Shown in pieces: positions 25,628 through 35,439 of a stretch of 64,000 nucleotides of DNA (positions within the stretch are counted from its first letter, which is position 1; each line of letters begins with the position of its first letter). This DNA comes from Candidatus Freyarchaeota archaeon (GTDB lineage Archaea > Asgardarchaeota > Jordiarchaeia > Jordiarchaeales > Jordiarchaeaceae): the NCBI GenBank assembly GCA_030587365.1, contig JAUQZE010000034.1, positions 112,405 through 176,404 of the forward strand, read 5' to 3'. The position numbers and the translations under genes were made by a program. The notes beneath the pieces were generated by a model. The model made no database searches and was not told the DNA's origin. It saw only the letters and a list, made by a program, of their open reading frames with translations.

Positions 25628-26704
25628 TTATTGATTTTCAGGTTCAGGTGTGAGGATTATTATTTTTTCGTCTATTTTTATTGCTTTCACTGTTTCTCCT
25701 TCTTTTAGGTTGGTGTGGGGGGCTTCTTTTTTGATTTCGGTGATTTCATAAGTTTTTAGGTCCATTAGTTGGAGGAAGTTTTCTGTTATTGAGATTATTT
25801 GGTATTCTTTTGTTTCTGGTTTCCAGCTTTGTATTTCTGACTCCCATAACTCTTTGTATTGGATGACTGATCTTTCCCCGGTTTCTGGATTCTTTCCGAT
25901 AGGGTTGCCTTTTTCGATTTTCTCAAATATGATGGTTTTATCGGGGGTTTGTACTATTTCGCCTACGCTAAAGGAGGGAAGTCTCACGGAGAGAGAGATT
26001 TTTCCTTGCCTTTTTCCATCCTTCATTCCTGAGATTTTGAACGATTCTTGTAGGTTTGCGCCCATAAGCTCTTTAGCGGATGTTGCTATGCTCTTAGCTA
26101 ATCCTATTGAGCTAACATAGACATCGAAGCCCTGTTTTTTCTCTTTAATCTCGGAAATGTAGGCGTCTTTATATCTCTCTAAGCAAAGAGTTTTGTCTAT
26201 TATATCGTAGACTTGCTGTTTCTCCTCCTCGCTTATTCGACCTCTCAAGCCTCTGAATTGGAGTATAGCCTCAAAGGCGCCTCTCCTTTTTCCGGTGCAT
26301 ACCCCGCATGGCGAAGATTCAATGTTAATTGTAACCGGCAATGTTTCGCTAATGACTATATCGTCCTTTTTAGCAGTTATTAAGACTGGTACTTCGATTT
26401 TATCTGTTAATTCCATTTCTTCGGTTATTTGAGGTTGTACGGTGATCTCAAACTCAGGAGAGTGTTTTATTAGGAGTGATAAGACCTGTGAAATTGCTTG
26501 TTCCAAGAAATCGGTATGGTTTGAGCTTTTGGTTTGCACCCATTTTTTAGAGAGTTTATAGCTGAAGCAGTTAGGGCAAATCCTTATTTCAGGTTCATTT
26601 TTAATGCTGAAAGGGGGGTTTTTCTTAAAATAGCATGTGTAACAGAGATTTTCAACTAGGGGAGCGTCTGTTTTTCCACAAAGTGCGCAGAATCTTTTCG
26701 CCAT
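25628..26704 (-). CDS. nmd3: NMD3-like large-subunit assembly protein
   Basis: 358 residues. The N-terminal zinc-binding part FCALCGKT...LCYTCYF then ICPNCFSYKLSKKW is the treble-cleft region of NMD3. CGVCTGKRRGAFEAILQFRG and the following RISEEE...VYDIIDKTL match the NMD3 core, with GFDVYVSSIGLAKSIA. The C-terminus is an OB-like region. Archaeal NMD3 keeps the core and lacks the eukaryotic export tail. It heads a run of minus-strand genes toward RPA. Confidence 0.88.
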   Translation of the reverse strand: MAKRFCALCGKTDAPLVENLCYTCYFKKNPPFSIKNEPEIRICPNCFSYKLSKKWVQTKSSNHTDFLEQAISQVLSLLIKHSPEFEITVQPQITEEMELTDKIEVPVLITAKKDDIVISETLPVTINIESSPCGVCTGKRRGAFEAILQFRGLRGRISEEEKQQVYDIIDKTLCLERYKDAYISEIKEKKQGFDVYVSSIGLAKSIATSAKELMGANLQESFKISGMKDGKRQGKISLSVRLPSFSVGEIVQTPDKTIIFEKIEKGNPIGKNPETGERSVIQYKELWESEIQSWKPETKEYQIISITENFLQLMDLKTYEITEIKKEAPHTNLKEGETVKAIKIDEKIIILTPEPENQ

Positions 26705-26731
26705 TAAACTATAACTCCGTCAAATGTGAAT

Positions 26732-27028
26732 CTACATAATTACTTTTTGTGCGTGGGCTACTCCCTCGATTTTTATGATTCCTTGGGGGTGTATTAATCC
26801 AGCGCTTATAGCTTCAGAAACTATATTGTTGCCAACTATGTTTACTATGGTTCCTTTTTTAATGGCCTCAACGCCTTCCTCTATTGGGACAAGTTGGCCG
26901 CAGTAAAAGTCTTTTTTAACCTCTATTTTGAGCTTGCCTTCTCTGAAGGTTTTTCCTGCTATGTCCTCGTCACAACAAGCGACCATTACCTCGTTATTGA
27001 CTCTCCTCACGCGAAGGTATACTCTCAT
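26732..27028 (-). CDS. DUF424-family protein
   Basis: 98 residues. MVACCDEDIAGKTFREGKLKIEV, then VEAIKKGTIVNIVGNNIVSEAI and GIIKIEGVAHAQKVIM match the small archaeal DUF424 family, which is often found beside translation genes such as aIF2-beta, as here. The biochemical role is not known. Confidence 0.8.
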   Translation of the reverse strand: MRVYLRVRRVNNEVMVACCDEDIAGKTFREGKLKIEVKKDFYCGQLVPIEEGVEAIKKGTIVNIVGNNIVSEAISAGLIHPQGIIKIEGVAHAQKVIM

Positions 27029-27077
27029 TTTTATGTTCTCCGTGTTTCACGTTATAGTAATCGGGGAATGTGACATT

Positions 27078-27488
27078 TTACTGTATGATTTTTATTGAGG
27101 CTTTCGCTCCGCAAGCTTCACACACCAAGTATTGGAATCTACCTTGTTTCTCAATATGAGTGTCTGGCTTACCGCACTCTGAACAGAGAACGTAAGTCTT
27201 AGTGTATCTCGATATTAACTCGTCGAGGGATTTACTTGTAAACTTTCCTTGGAAAACCGTTCTCTGTGCTTCTATAACACCAGAAGTTGCCAGTTCACGC
27301 ATGAGATACTTCAGTAGATGCTGGGGGTCTCTATTCAAAACTTGAGCTATGTCTTTGAAATTTTTAATAATTGTTCTGTTACCTTCAACGAAGATAGCCG
27401 CCTTAGGAATCTCAAACCTTTTGCTTTCAAAGACTTCGGGGGGCACTTGCTCCCGTGCTCTATCTAATAGACGTTCATAGTCTTCCAT
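27078..27488 (-). CDS. Translation initiation factor aIF2 subunit beta
   Basis: 136 residues. The helix-turn-helix region RTIIKNFKDIAQVLNRDPQHLLKYLMRELAT is diagnostic of eIF2-beta/eIF5. The C4 zinc ribbon is CSECGKPDT then CEACGAK. The N-terminal gamma-binding helix (YERLLDRAREQVP) is present. It delivers initiator tRNA together with the alpha and gamma subunits, which are not in the window. Confidence 0.96.
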   Translation of the reverse strand: MEDYERLLDRAREQVPPEVFESKRFEIPKAAIFVEGNRTIIKNFKDIAQVLNRDPQHLLKYLMRELATSGVIEAQRTVFQGKFTSKSLDELISRYTKTYVLCSECGKPDTHIEKQGRFQYLVCEACGAKASIKIIQ

Positions 27489-27509
27489 CGTTTAACCTCC
27501 TTAAATATT

Positions 27510-28172
27510 TTAGAGTTTCCTATAATTCTGAGGTCTCGGCTCGTAGATTGTTCCATCAGACAACAGTTCTACTAGACAAGACTCTAATTCTTTTTGTGAT
27601 AAACCAGTTTTCTTCTTGATTGTTTCGAAATCCACTCCTTCTCCTTCATCCATTTCTTCTATGATCTCCAAAACATTACCAATCTTATCAACCAGATCCT
27701 CTTCGGCGGGAGCTTCGTCTTCTTCCGATATCCCTATTTCTTCTTTTACTGAACTAGTCTTATCCTTAGGGTTAAGTGACATTATCTCTAATTCTCTAAG
27801 AAGTTCCCAATTGGGATCATCCACGCTTATAATAAGTTCGGGAACCAAATAAATCTCGCCCTGATACTCTCTAACCTTACCAATAACATCTACAATATCC
27901 CCAATCTGCACCTTATTTATAAGGGGATTCTGAGTTTTCCAAGTTTTAGCTCTAATTGTTTTAGTACCATCATCAACAGTGATGCTACCAAATTCCGACT
28001 GGGAACTGATAAATTTATCAACCACAGTTCCCATGACTCTAGCCCTCTGCGCCTCTAACCCAGAATTCGTTAAAACAAACCGTCCATTAGGTTTCTCCAC
28101 CCACTTGCCACTAACCAAATCGGAAATATGAACTTTGTAAGCAGTAGACCTTTTTTTAACAATTCCACTCAA
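27510..28172 (-). CDS. RPA-like single-strand DNA-binding protein
   Basis: 220 residues. One OB fold lies at about 40-115 (RARVMGTVVDKFISS, SITVDDGTKTIRAKTW, IGDIVDVIGKVREYQGEIYLV), then an acidic linker and a C-terminal winged helix (VDFETIKKKTGLSQKELESCL). This order matches RPA32/RPA2 and archaeal RPA partner proteins. It lies 21 bp before aIF2-beta in the same direction. Confidence 0.82.
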   Translation of the reverse strand: MSGIVKKRSTAYKVHISDLVSGKWVEKPNGRFVLTNSGLEAQRARVMGTVVDKFISSQSEFGSITVDDGTKTIRAKTWKTQNPLINKVQIGDIVDVIGKVREYQGEIYLVPELIISVDDPNWELLRELEIMSLNPKDKTSSVKEEIGISEEDEAPAEEDLVDKIGNVLEIIEEMDEGEGVDFETIKKKTGLSQKELESCLVELLSDGTIYEPRPQNYRKL

Positions 28173-28292
28173 CCAAACAACTCCTGAACTTCATCGAACT
28201 CTGAGACACCCAATCCATTCGATTGCTAACGAAACTATAATGCAGAACCCTAGAAAACATTTTTATTGGATCCATGGGTGGAGTTTAAACGT

Positions 28293-29162
28293 TCAAAAAA
28301 GTTGAACGCCGTAAATCTTTTCTGGGTATTCTTTATTAACTTTCCAAAGTCGCTCCTTTAAATCTTGTTGTTCTTTTAATAATTGATTTACTCTCTTGGG
28401 TACTGATTTGGGACTCAGAACCGCCCCCGGTCTTTTTGGATCGTCCATGTAATCTGTTTCAAGAAGAAAGCGGTCTCCCTCCTTGAAAGCTGTTTCAATA
28501 TTTTTATTCGAAGCGATTATTGAGGGAAAAATTTTTTCCCGTTCACAAATTTTTATTAATGGTGGACTGAAATGCTTTATTACTCGGCTGGGGTCCAGGT
28601 TAGCCTTTTTTACCATATTAGATAACTCAATTATTTCTTTTTCACCCACACTTTCTGTGTGAAGTTGGACCGCGCAACCACAATCTCTGGCTAATCTGAG
28701 AGCGTACAGTAAAATTTCATTTGAAGCCTCCCAAACCTCTGGACTTACCGGGTAGTGAGGACGCCCAATCTCCCCAATAGCTATCGCCCTTTCTTCTTCA
28801 ATCCTTTTCACAGCTATATCCAATCCAGCACACATCAGTTCCATAGCCCTTTTCAAATCTATTCCTCTGTCTAACATCTGGGTCAGCTCAGCGGGATGAA
28901 CTCCTATGACACCATAAGCGTGAAGATCCAGAGTTCTGATTTTTTTAACACACTCGAAAACATAGTCATAACAGGTTTCGTAATCTGAAGGCTTCAAAAC
29001 CGTAACATTGTAGCTCCAAGAAGGGAGGCAAATACACATTAATGCTGTACCACCCGCTTTTTTGAATTCTTTCCCAATTGGTATAGGTCCAAGCCCCCGA
29101 ACGGGATTAATATGCATATGATTATCCGTAGCAGGAAAGCTTTGCACATTTATCAACCTCAA
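28293..29162 (-). CDS. TatD-like metal-dependent hydrolase
   Basis: 289 residues of amidohydrolase-type TIM barrel. Metal-ligand motifs appear in order: DNHMHI (HxH), IGEIGR (Glu), LHTES (His), KHFS (His) and LETDYMDD (Asp). GVHPAEL also suits the TatD family. Nuclease or esterase activity cannot be separated by sequence alone. It is divergent from MetRS. Confidence 0.8.
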   Translation of the reverse strand: MRLINVQSFPATDNHMHINPVRGLGPIPIGKEFKKAGGTALMCICLPSWSYNVTVLKPSDYETCYDYVFECVKKIRTLDLHAYGVIGVHPAELTQMLDRGIDLKRAMELMCAGLDIAVKRIEEERAIAIGEIGRPHYPVSPEVWEASNEILLYALRLARDCGCAVQLHTESVGEKEIIELSNMVKKANLDPSRVIKHFSPPLIKICEREKIFPSIIASNKNIETAFKEGDRFLLETDYMDDPKRPGAVLSPKSVPKRVNQLLKEQQDLKERLWKVNKEYPEKIYGVQLF

Positions 29163-29406
29163 CTAGAGTTACTAAGCTTCGTAAAATAAGCCCTTAAAGT
29201 AATTTAATACTTGCTCTTAGCAGTAGTTTTATTTACCAAATGTTTAAAACATTTTTAATCTATCGTTCTGATGATAAGAATTGGAATCGGGATTCAAGAA
29301 ATACTGAACCTGAATTTCCTTAAAGCTGTTCTATCAAAAGATTCTTAAGAAAAGTTCTTATTTCCACTTAAAGACAAAACGAAGAACTTGTTCGAGGTGG
29401 CAGAGC

Positions 29407-31422
29407 TTGACTCGAATATTAATTACTTCCGCTTTACCTTACGCTAATGGTGACCTTCACATTGGGCATGTTTCAAGTACGTACATTCCAGCAGATACCT
29501 ATGCACGTTTTTGTAGATTGAAGGGGTATGATGTGGTTTTTGTTTGTGGAGCCGACGAACATGGTACGCCCATCTCAGTTGCAGCGCGTGAGGCTGGACG
29601 TACCCCCCTCGAATATGTTGATTATTATCGTGAAAGACAGTTAAATGACCTCAAAGCGTTAAACATCAGTTTTGATAACTACTATAGAACTCACAGTGAA
29701 GAGAACCGGGAAATAACGGAACACTTACTTCTAAAATTGAGAGAGAATGGCTACATTTACCAGAAAGAAGTGGAAGAGTTCTACTGCGAAGGGGACAAAA
29801 CATATCTTCCTGACAGAATGATAAAGGGCACCTGCCCATACTGCGGGGCGGAAGACCAGTATAGTGATGCTTGTGAAGTCTGCGGAAGAACAATTGAACC
29901 CGGAGGAATACTCGGACCTCACTGCATCATCTGCGGCAATCCACCAGTAACCAGAAAAGAGAACCACTTCATATTCAAGCTCAGCGCATTTTCCGACAGG
30001 TTATACGAATGGCTAAAATCAGATGAAACAGGAGAAAACTTCCCCAAAGACGTTGTGAACTACGTTGCCCAGTGGATAAAAACAGGGCTTCAAGACTGGG
30101 ACATAACCCGCGAGGATTACTGGGGATTCAAGCTGCCATACAAAGACGCAAAGAAAAATCAGTACGTTTACGTCTGGTTCGACGCGCCCATAGGATACAT
30201 AGCCTCCACAATAAATTGGAGTAAAAAGAAAGGAGTGAACTGGGAAGACTACTGGAAGAGAGAAGACAGTTTTATCGCCCATTTCATAGGTAAGGACATA
30301 GTCTACCACCACTTCCTTTTCTGGCCAGCCGTACTCATGGGAACCGAAGAAATAACACTCCCCAAAAAATACGTGGTAAACGGATACCTAACCCTCGAAG
30401 GATTAAAGATGAGCAAAAGTCGACACTGGCTAATACCCCTAAACTATATTTTGAAAAGATACCCGGCGGATTATGTAAGATTCTACCTAGCCTTCAAAGC
30501 AGCGAACACCATCAAAGATAACAATTTCAGCTGGGAAGAATTTCAAGAAAGAATAAACGCAGACCTAGTAGACAACATTGGAAACTTTATACACCGAATA
30601 CTACACTTCATTAACAATCGATACGACAGTAAAATCCCCGAACCCTCAAACTTTGACAACCTTGACAACGAATTCGCCCAACTAATAAGCTCTATCGTAG
30701 ACGAAATCTCCGCATACTATGAACAGTGCGACCTTTCAAAAGCCATCAAAAGAATAATTGAATCCTTCAAATTCGCCAACAGCTACTTCTCAGCAAAAGA
30801 ACCCTGGAAAACCATAAAAGAAAAACCCGAAGCAGCGGGAACCACACTCTACCTATGCGCCAACTTCCTACGCACCGCAGCCACGCTCATCCAACCAATA
30901 ATACCCCAATCAGCAGAAAAACTACAGAAATACTTGAACATTGAACCAGAAGAATGGGACTCTGCAAAAGAGCTACTTCTAAAGCCAAGACACAAAATAA
31001 GAGAAGCAGAACCCCTATTTGAAAAAATTCCAAAAGAAGAACTTGAAAAAGAAATTGAAACACTAGAGCAGCAAACAAAACAAACCGAAAAAAAGGAAAA
31101 AGCAGAAATAGAAATCAACGAATTCAACAAACTGGACATTAGAATAGGAGAAATAATATCGGCAAAACAACTCCAAGGAGAACTGATACAATTAGTTGTC
31201 CAAACAGAACCAAATAAACAAACAACAATAGTAGGCAAACTCGGAGGAAGCTACAAACCCCAAGAATTAGAAGGAAAAAAAGTAACAGTACTAACAAACC
31301 TAAAACCCAGAAAAATCCAGGGAATACCCTCAAAAGGCATGCTCCTAGCAGCAATAGACGGAGAAAAAATCTCACTACTAGTACCAGACAAAGACATCGA
31401 AACAGGAAGCAAAGTCGGATAA
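29407..31422 (+). CDS. metG: Methionyl-tRNA synthetase with C-terminal tRNA-binding domain
   Basis: 671 residues, TTG start preceded by a GAGGTGG ribosome-binding site. HIGH is at residues 18-21 and KMSKS at 334-338. Two zinc knuckles lie in the connective peptide (CPYC...CEVC and CIIC region). CGADEHGTP is the methionine-site signature. From about residue 570 there is an EMAP-II/Trbp111 OB domain (LDIRIGEIISAKQL, GKLGGSYKPQEL, GMLLAA). It charges initiator and elongator tRNA-Met. Confidence 0.97.
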   Translation: MTRILITSALPYANGDLHIGHVSSTYIPADTYARFCRLKGYDVVFVCGADEHGTPISVAAREAGRTPLEYVDYYRERQLNDLKALNISFDNYYRTHSEENREITEHLLLKLRENGYIYQKEVEEFYCEGDKTYLPDRMIKGTCPYCGAEDQYSDACEVCGRTIEPGGILGPHCIICGNPPVTRKENHFIFKLSAFSDRLYEWLKSDETGENFPKDVVNYVAQWIKTGLQDWDITREDYWGFKLPYKDAKKNQYVYVWFDAPIGYIASTINWSKKKGVNWEDYWKREDSFIAHFIGKDIVYHHFLFWPAVLMGTEEITLPKKYVVNGYLTLEGLKMSKSRHWLIPLNYILKRYPADYVRFYLAFKAANTIKDNNFSWEEFQERINADLVDNIGNFIHRILHFINNRYDSKIPEPSNFDNLDNEFAQLISSIVDEISAYYEQCDLSKAIKRIIESFKFANSYFSAKEPWKTIKEKPEAAGTTLYLCANFLRTAATLIQPIIPQSAEKLQKYLNIEPEEWDSAKELLLKPRHKIREAEPLFEKIPKEELEKEIETLEQQTKQTEKKEKAEIEINEFNKLDIRIGEIISAKQLQGELIQLVVQTEPNKQTTIVGKLGGSYKPQELEGKKVTVLTNLKPRKIQGIPSKGMLLAAIDGEKISLLVPDKDIETGSKVG

Positions 31423-31652
31423 CCGAGAAAACGAAGTATGAACGCACTTTATCACGCATTAGTACGTTGGACAGCCTTAATACTGCTATTCCACTTAAAC
31501 CAACTCATCATCAGACACTCATGCAACCCCACGAAACCATGCTTTAAAAGAAAGAAATAAAAGAGGGAGAAAGAAGAAAAGTTCTGTCGCCTTAGAGGGA
31601 ATAAGTTAAAGAGACATAACTAATTGAGCAAAAAACAGGATAGTATAGAGAG

Positions 31653-32342
31653 ATGTTTCTGGATGATGATTTGAAAATATGGGCAGCATATAAGCGAATC
31701 GGGATGCTTTGGATTCCTCTCTATCTCATATGGGTCTCTGGTTTCATTGCTTATGTGTGGACTACCGCGTTCCCACTATTTACAATACCTCTCAGCCTTC
31801 TGTTAGGGCCGCTACCCATTACTTCCAGCTCACTCCTCTGGTTTCCCGATATAGAATTCCATCTTTTAACTATAAATATAAAATCTCCATTACTGTTTAA
31901 CTCTAGTCCTCTTATTCTGTTTAAAATAAACCCAACCCTTGAACTCCTTCTGCTAGCCATCACTTTTGGATGTCTGCCTCCAATAATTGTAATCGGTACT
32001 TACCTTTTACTCCTTCTACGCCTCTCCAAAGACACCACTTTTGGAAACCTAATGTTCACCATCCGCACTTGGAAACTACCCGATTCTAAACGGTATAAAA
32101 ACTATGGAGAAACAAAGACCAGAATAAAACAACTAATTAAGACTGGCACCCTGAAAGAAAAAACAGCAATATTCGCTCTAAGCGCAAGTTACCTTGGTTT
32201 GATTTCATGCATAATAATTTATTTACTTAGCCTATCAGGCATTCTACCCGCAATTCTTTGGCACTCAGGTGGTCTCATCTTACTTCCATTCCTTCTGATT
32301 ATGTTAGCGAGCCAAAGGTTCATGTGGAACACCATCCAGTAA
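31653..32342 (+). CDS. Multi-spanning membrane protein of unknown function
   Basis: 229 residues with about five apolar segments (for example LLLAITFGCLPPIIVIGTYL and LSASYLGLISCIIIYLLSL) and a basic cytosolic loop between. No motif is recognised. It is flanked by gene-free AT-rich DNA and appears monocistronic. Confidence 0.55.
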   Translation: MFLDDDLKIWAAYKRIGMLWIPLYLIWVSGFIAYVWTTAFPLFTIPLSLLLGPLPITSSSLLWFPDIEFHLLTINIKSPLLFNSSPLILFKINPTLELLLLAITFGCLPPIIVIGTYLLLLLRLSKDTTFGNLMFTIRTWKLPDSKRYKNYGETKTRIKQLIKTGTLKEKTAIFALSASYLGLISCIIIYLLSLSGILPAILWHSGGLILLPFLLIMLASQRFMWNTIQ

Positions 32343-32690
32343 ACGCTCCCATATTCTAAAACATTACAAGTCTAAAACTAAACCAATTGATGGTTCCCAA
32401 AAATGCTGAAATACTCACAAAAACCTTCTACAAATGAGAAAAATACAATTCCTCTTAGAGAAACATTTACCATTCTCCCCACACAGAAGATTCACCTTCA
32501 ATCAAACTTTAAAACCTTCATCACACATTGATAAGAAAAACTAGAACATATTCGGATTTTAAACACCCATCATGCATAATTGAAAATATTAACCTCGCCG
32601 AGATATACACAGTCACTAATCTAAACAGCATAAGAAAAGACTTGAAAAAGGAAAATACAAATCACCCCACAAAACTATCCATCTCCAGAA
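32343..32690. other. Gene-free AT-rich spacer
   Basis: 348 bp between a membrane-protein gene and a regulator gene. A 68-codon frame here has no family resemblance and runs into the neighbour, so I treat it as non-coding. No hairpin, repeat or RNA gene is evident. Confidence 0.5.
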
Positions 32691-33593
32691 TCACATCCAC
32701 TCCTGAAAAACCACACTGGAATAAGTATCTATAATATCATCCATTTCAAAAATTTTCAGCAGAAGCTGATTATAGTGCTTGATATCCCTCACACGAATAA
32801 CAGCCATCAAACCATACTCCTCACCCGACCGATACAAACTCCACACCTCATCAAACTCACACAACTTCTTAGCCACCGAAAGATAAGAACGCGGATCCAC
32901 TCTAATTTCCAAATAAAACTTCGCTTCCAAACCAACCGCTGAAAAATCTATACGAGCCGTATAACCAATAATCACATCCTCACTCCTCAGCCTTGAGATA
33001 CTCCTAGAAACAACGGGCTGCGAAACACCCAACATTTTCGCCAAATCGGTCTGAGAATAAGGAGCACGACCCACCTGTTGCCTGAGAACGCCAAGCAGTT
33101 TCCAATCAAACTCAGAAAGAGCAAAAGAACTACCCTTAGATTCAGGAATAGTAAATCCAGACTCCTTAAAAGTAGCCAAAACCTCCACCAAACGATACTT
33201 CTTAAACCTCGAAACAACCATCAACCGATCAAGCCCAGAAAGAAAAGACGAAAACTCCGAAGGAGACCGGAAACGATACAAACCCAAAAGAGAAAACTCA
33301 CCAGAAATCCCATCAAGAACCTGAATCTCCGGAAGACCCAACAAACCCCTAACAATAGCATTCTCATGAGGATTAGTCTTAACAAACAAAAAAATACTAC
33401 GATCATACAAAATTTTCAGAGGATTCAAAACCACACTATAACCCCTCAAAACCCCCTTCTCAAACAACCCATTAACCAACCTAGCTACATAATTACGACT
33501 CTTGCCAAGCCTCTCCGCCAAACCCACAATCCCCAGAGAAGAATCCTCCAACAAAAGATTCAAAACCGCCTTCTCAACAGCATCCAACAGCAT
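32691..33593 (-). CDS. Tandem Lrp/AsnC-like transcription regulator
   Basis: About 300 residues from the ATG at 33593; an upstream in-frame start at 33641 would add an apolar leader that does not fit. Two winged-helix modules, ERLGKSRNYVARLVNGLFEKG and DLAKMLGVSQPVVSRSISRL, are each followed by a RAM-like ligand domain (GYSVVLNPL..., GYTARIDFSAVGLEAKFYL). It is divergent from sahH with a short shared promoter region, so regulation of methyl-cycle genes is plausible. Confidence 0.78.
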   Translation of the reverse strand: MLLDAVEKAVLNLLLEDSSLGIVGLAERLGKSRNYVARLVNGLFEKGVLRGYSVVLNPLKILYDRSIFLFVKTNPHENAIVRGLLGLPEIQVLDGISGEFSLLGLYRFRSPSEFSSFLSGLDRLMVVSRFKKYRLVEVLATFKESGFTIPESKGSSFALSEFDWKLLGVLRQQVGRAPYSQTDLAKMLGVSQPVVSRSISRLRSEDVIIGYTARIDFSAVGLEAKFYLEIRVDPRSYLSVAKKLCEFDEVWSLYRSGEEYGLMAVIRVRDIKHYNQLLLKIFEMDDIIDTYSSVVFQEWM

Positions 33594-33708
33594 AAAAACC
33601 ACACAAAACACGCCAATCCATGTGCAAACTATATCGAACAATATATATAACTTTTATAAGATTAGCCTCCAAAAGAAAAACAAAACACCCCACAAAGGAG
33701 TGAAAAAA

Positions 33709-35274
33709 ATGTCACAAACAGAAAAAGGAGAAAAATACGAAGTCAAAGACACAAAACTAGCCCAAAGCGGAGCATTGACCATCGAATGGGCCGAAGCACA
33801 TATGCCCGTTTTGATGCAGTTAAGAGAGAGGTTCAAGAAAGAAAAACCACTCAAAAACGTAAAAGTAGGAGCATGCCTACACTTGACGAAGGAGACGGCG
33901 GTTCTCGCGAAAACCCTGAAGGCAGGCGGCGCTGAGGTCTACCTGTGCGCTTCTAACCCACTATCAACACAGGACCACGTCGTTGCTGCTCTGGTAAAGG
34001 AAGGTATACCAAGTTTCGGCTGGAAGGGAATGGACCAAGAAGGCTACTATAGATCCATAGCCAACGTAATCAAAGCAAAACCCAACATCACACTAGACGA
34101 CGGAGCCGATCTAGTATCAACCCTCATCAAACTGAAAAGAGGAGAAACCGGAGAAGAAATAAAAATAGTCAAAAAAACCCTGGGAGAAAAAAAAGACTGG
34201 GCAGACAACGTATGGGCTGGAGCCGAAGAAACAACAACAGGTGTAATCCGCCTCAGAGCCATGGCTAAACAGTTAGTATTGCCATACGCGATTTTAGCCA
34301 CAAACGACACCCCCACGAAATGGGAAACGTAAACGCTGAAATGAAGTGTTTGCGCCCAAATTTGACAATCTGTGGGGAACCGGGCAAAGCACCATCGACG
34401 GTATACTGAGAGCAACAGCGGATCTTATAGCGGGTAAAGTTTTTGTAGTAGCTGGCTATGGGCACTGTGGAAGAGGCGTAGCTTTGAGAGCCAAGGGGCT
34501 GGGAGCACGAAGGGTCATCATCTGCGAGGTTAGCCCTCATAGGGCGCTAACAGCTGCATTAGAAGGATTCGATGTTCTTCCCATGATTGAGGCTGCTGAG
34601 GTTGGCGATATCTTCGTGACGGCAACTGGGAATCGGTCAGTGATTAGAGCAGAGCATATGGAGAGAATGCGTAGCGGCGTAATACTTTGTAATACCGGAC
34701 ACTTTAACGTGGAGATAAATATTGGGGACCTGGAGAAGCTCAGTGTTGGTAAACGTGAGTTGAGGCCCTTAGTAGACGAGTACACTCTGAAAGATGGAAG
34801 AAAAATCTACCTACTCGCACAGGGCAGACTTGTCAACTTGGCTTGCGCAGGCCATTTGTTTAATTAAAACTTTCAGATGTGTGAACTTTCTGTGTGATGG
34901 GTTGGGGCGCTTCTTTTACTATTCTCCTTTAACACCTTTATTCGGAGAATGGTGAGCGATGAGATGTGAAGGCTAGTGGAAGGCGTGTCATCCATAAATA
35001 AATCTATGCTCTGAAAGTTGCTAAACATATGGGCGCAGAAGGCCACCCGAGTGAGGTTATGGATATGAGTTTCTCGGATCAGGCTTTGGCTGTGGAGTAT
35101 ATTGCTAAGAACAGGGATTCGTTGTCTAAGATGGGTAGTGTAGTTCTCGATATTCCTGAGGAGATTGATAAGACTGTGGCACAATTGAAGTGTGCGGCTA
35201 TGGGTCTTAAGCTTGATGTTTTGACTCTTGAGCAGGATGCGTATATTCATGGATGGGCTGAAGGAACGACATAG
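33709..35274 (+). pseudogene. ahcY: Broken adenosylhomocysteinase gene (sahH) in three pieces
   Basis: Start ATG after AAAGGAG. Piece 1 (33709-34332) has LTKETAVLAKTL and WAGAEETTTGVIRL. Piece 2 (34346-34867) has FDNLWGTGQSTIDGI and the NAD site VVAGYGHCGRG. Piece 3 (35029-35274) has GAEGHPSEVMDMSFSDQAL and the usual C-terminus ending IHGWAEGTT. The first break has about 34 extra bases forming a hairpin. The second is a 182-bp MITE-like insert. Apart from these the reading frame is well conserved, so disruption looks recent. Loss of S-adenosylhomocysteine hydrolase would matter to the methyl cycle unless another copy or route exists. Confidence 0.88.
34851..35032. mobile_element. MITE-like insertion in sahH with 6-bp target duplication
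   Basis: A 182-bp insert. Its ends are imperfect inverted repeats: CCATTTGTTTA...AACTTTCAGA at left and TCTGAAAGTT...TAAACATATGG at right. The flanks carry a direct repeat GCGCAG (34845-34850 and 35033-35038). Deleting the insert and one copy restores the SahH reading frame through NLACAEGHPSEV exactly. It contains an internal ATTCTCC/GGAGAAT hairpin and no coding frame, so it is non-autonomous. Confidence 0.85.
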
Positions 35275-35439
35275 TTTCTTCTTACTTTTTTCTTTTTTTT
35301 GAGTGTAAGGTTTTTGGTGATGTGGAAACTTTTTTGGGTTGTGGTATGGGGGGTTATGTTGGTAGGCTTGTTTGTGCAGTGACCCTTTGAGGGGTTGATT
35401 TTTTGGCGGGTTTTTGGCTGTTTGGCTTTGATTTTTCGC

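Noticed and set aside
32528..32734. 68-codon plus-strand frame between the membrane protein and the Lrp-like gene
   Set aside because: No ribosome-binding site or family pattern, and it runs into the convergent regulator gene.
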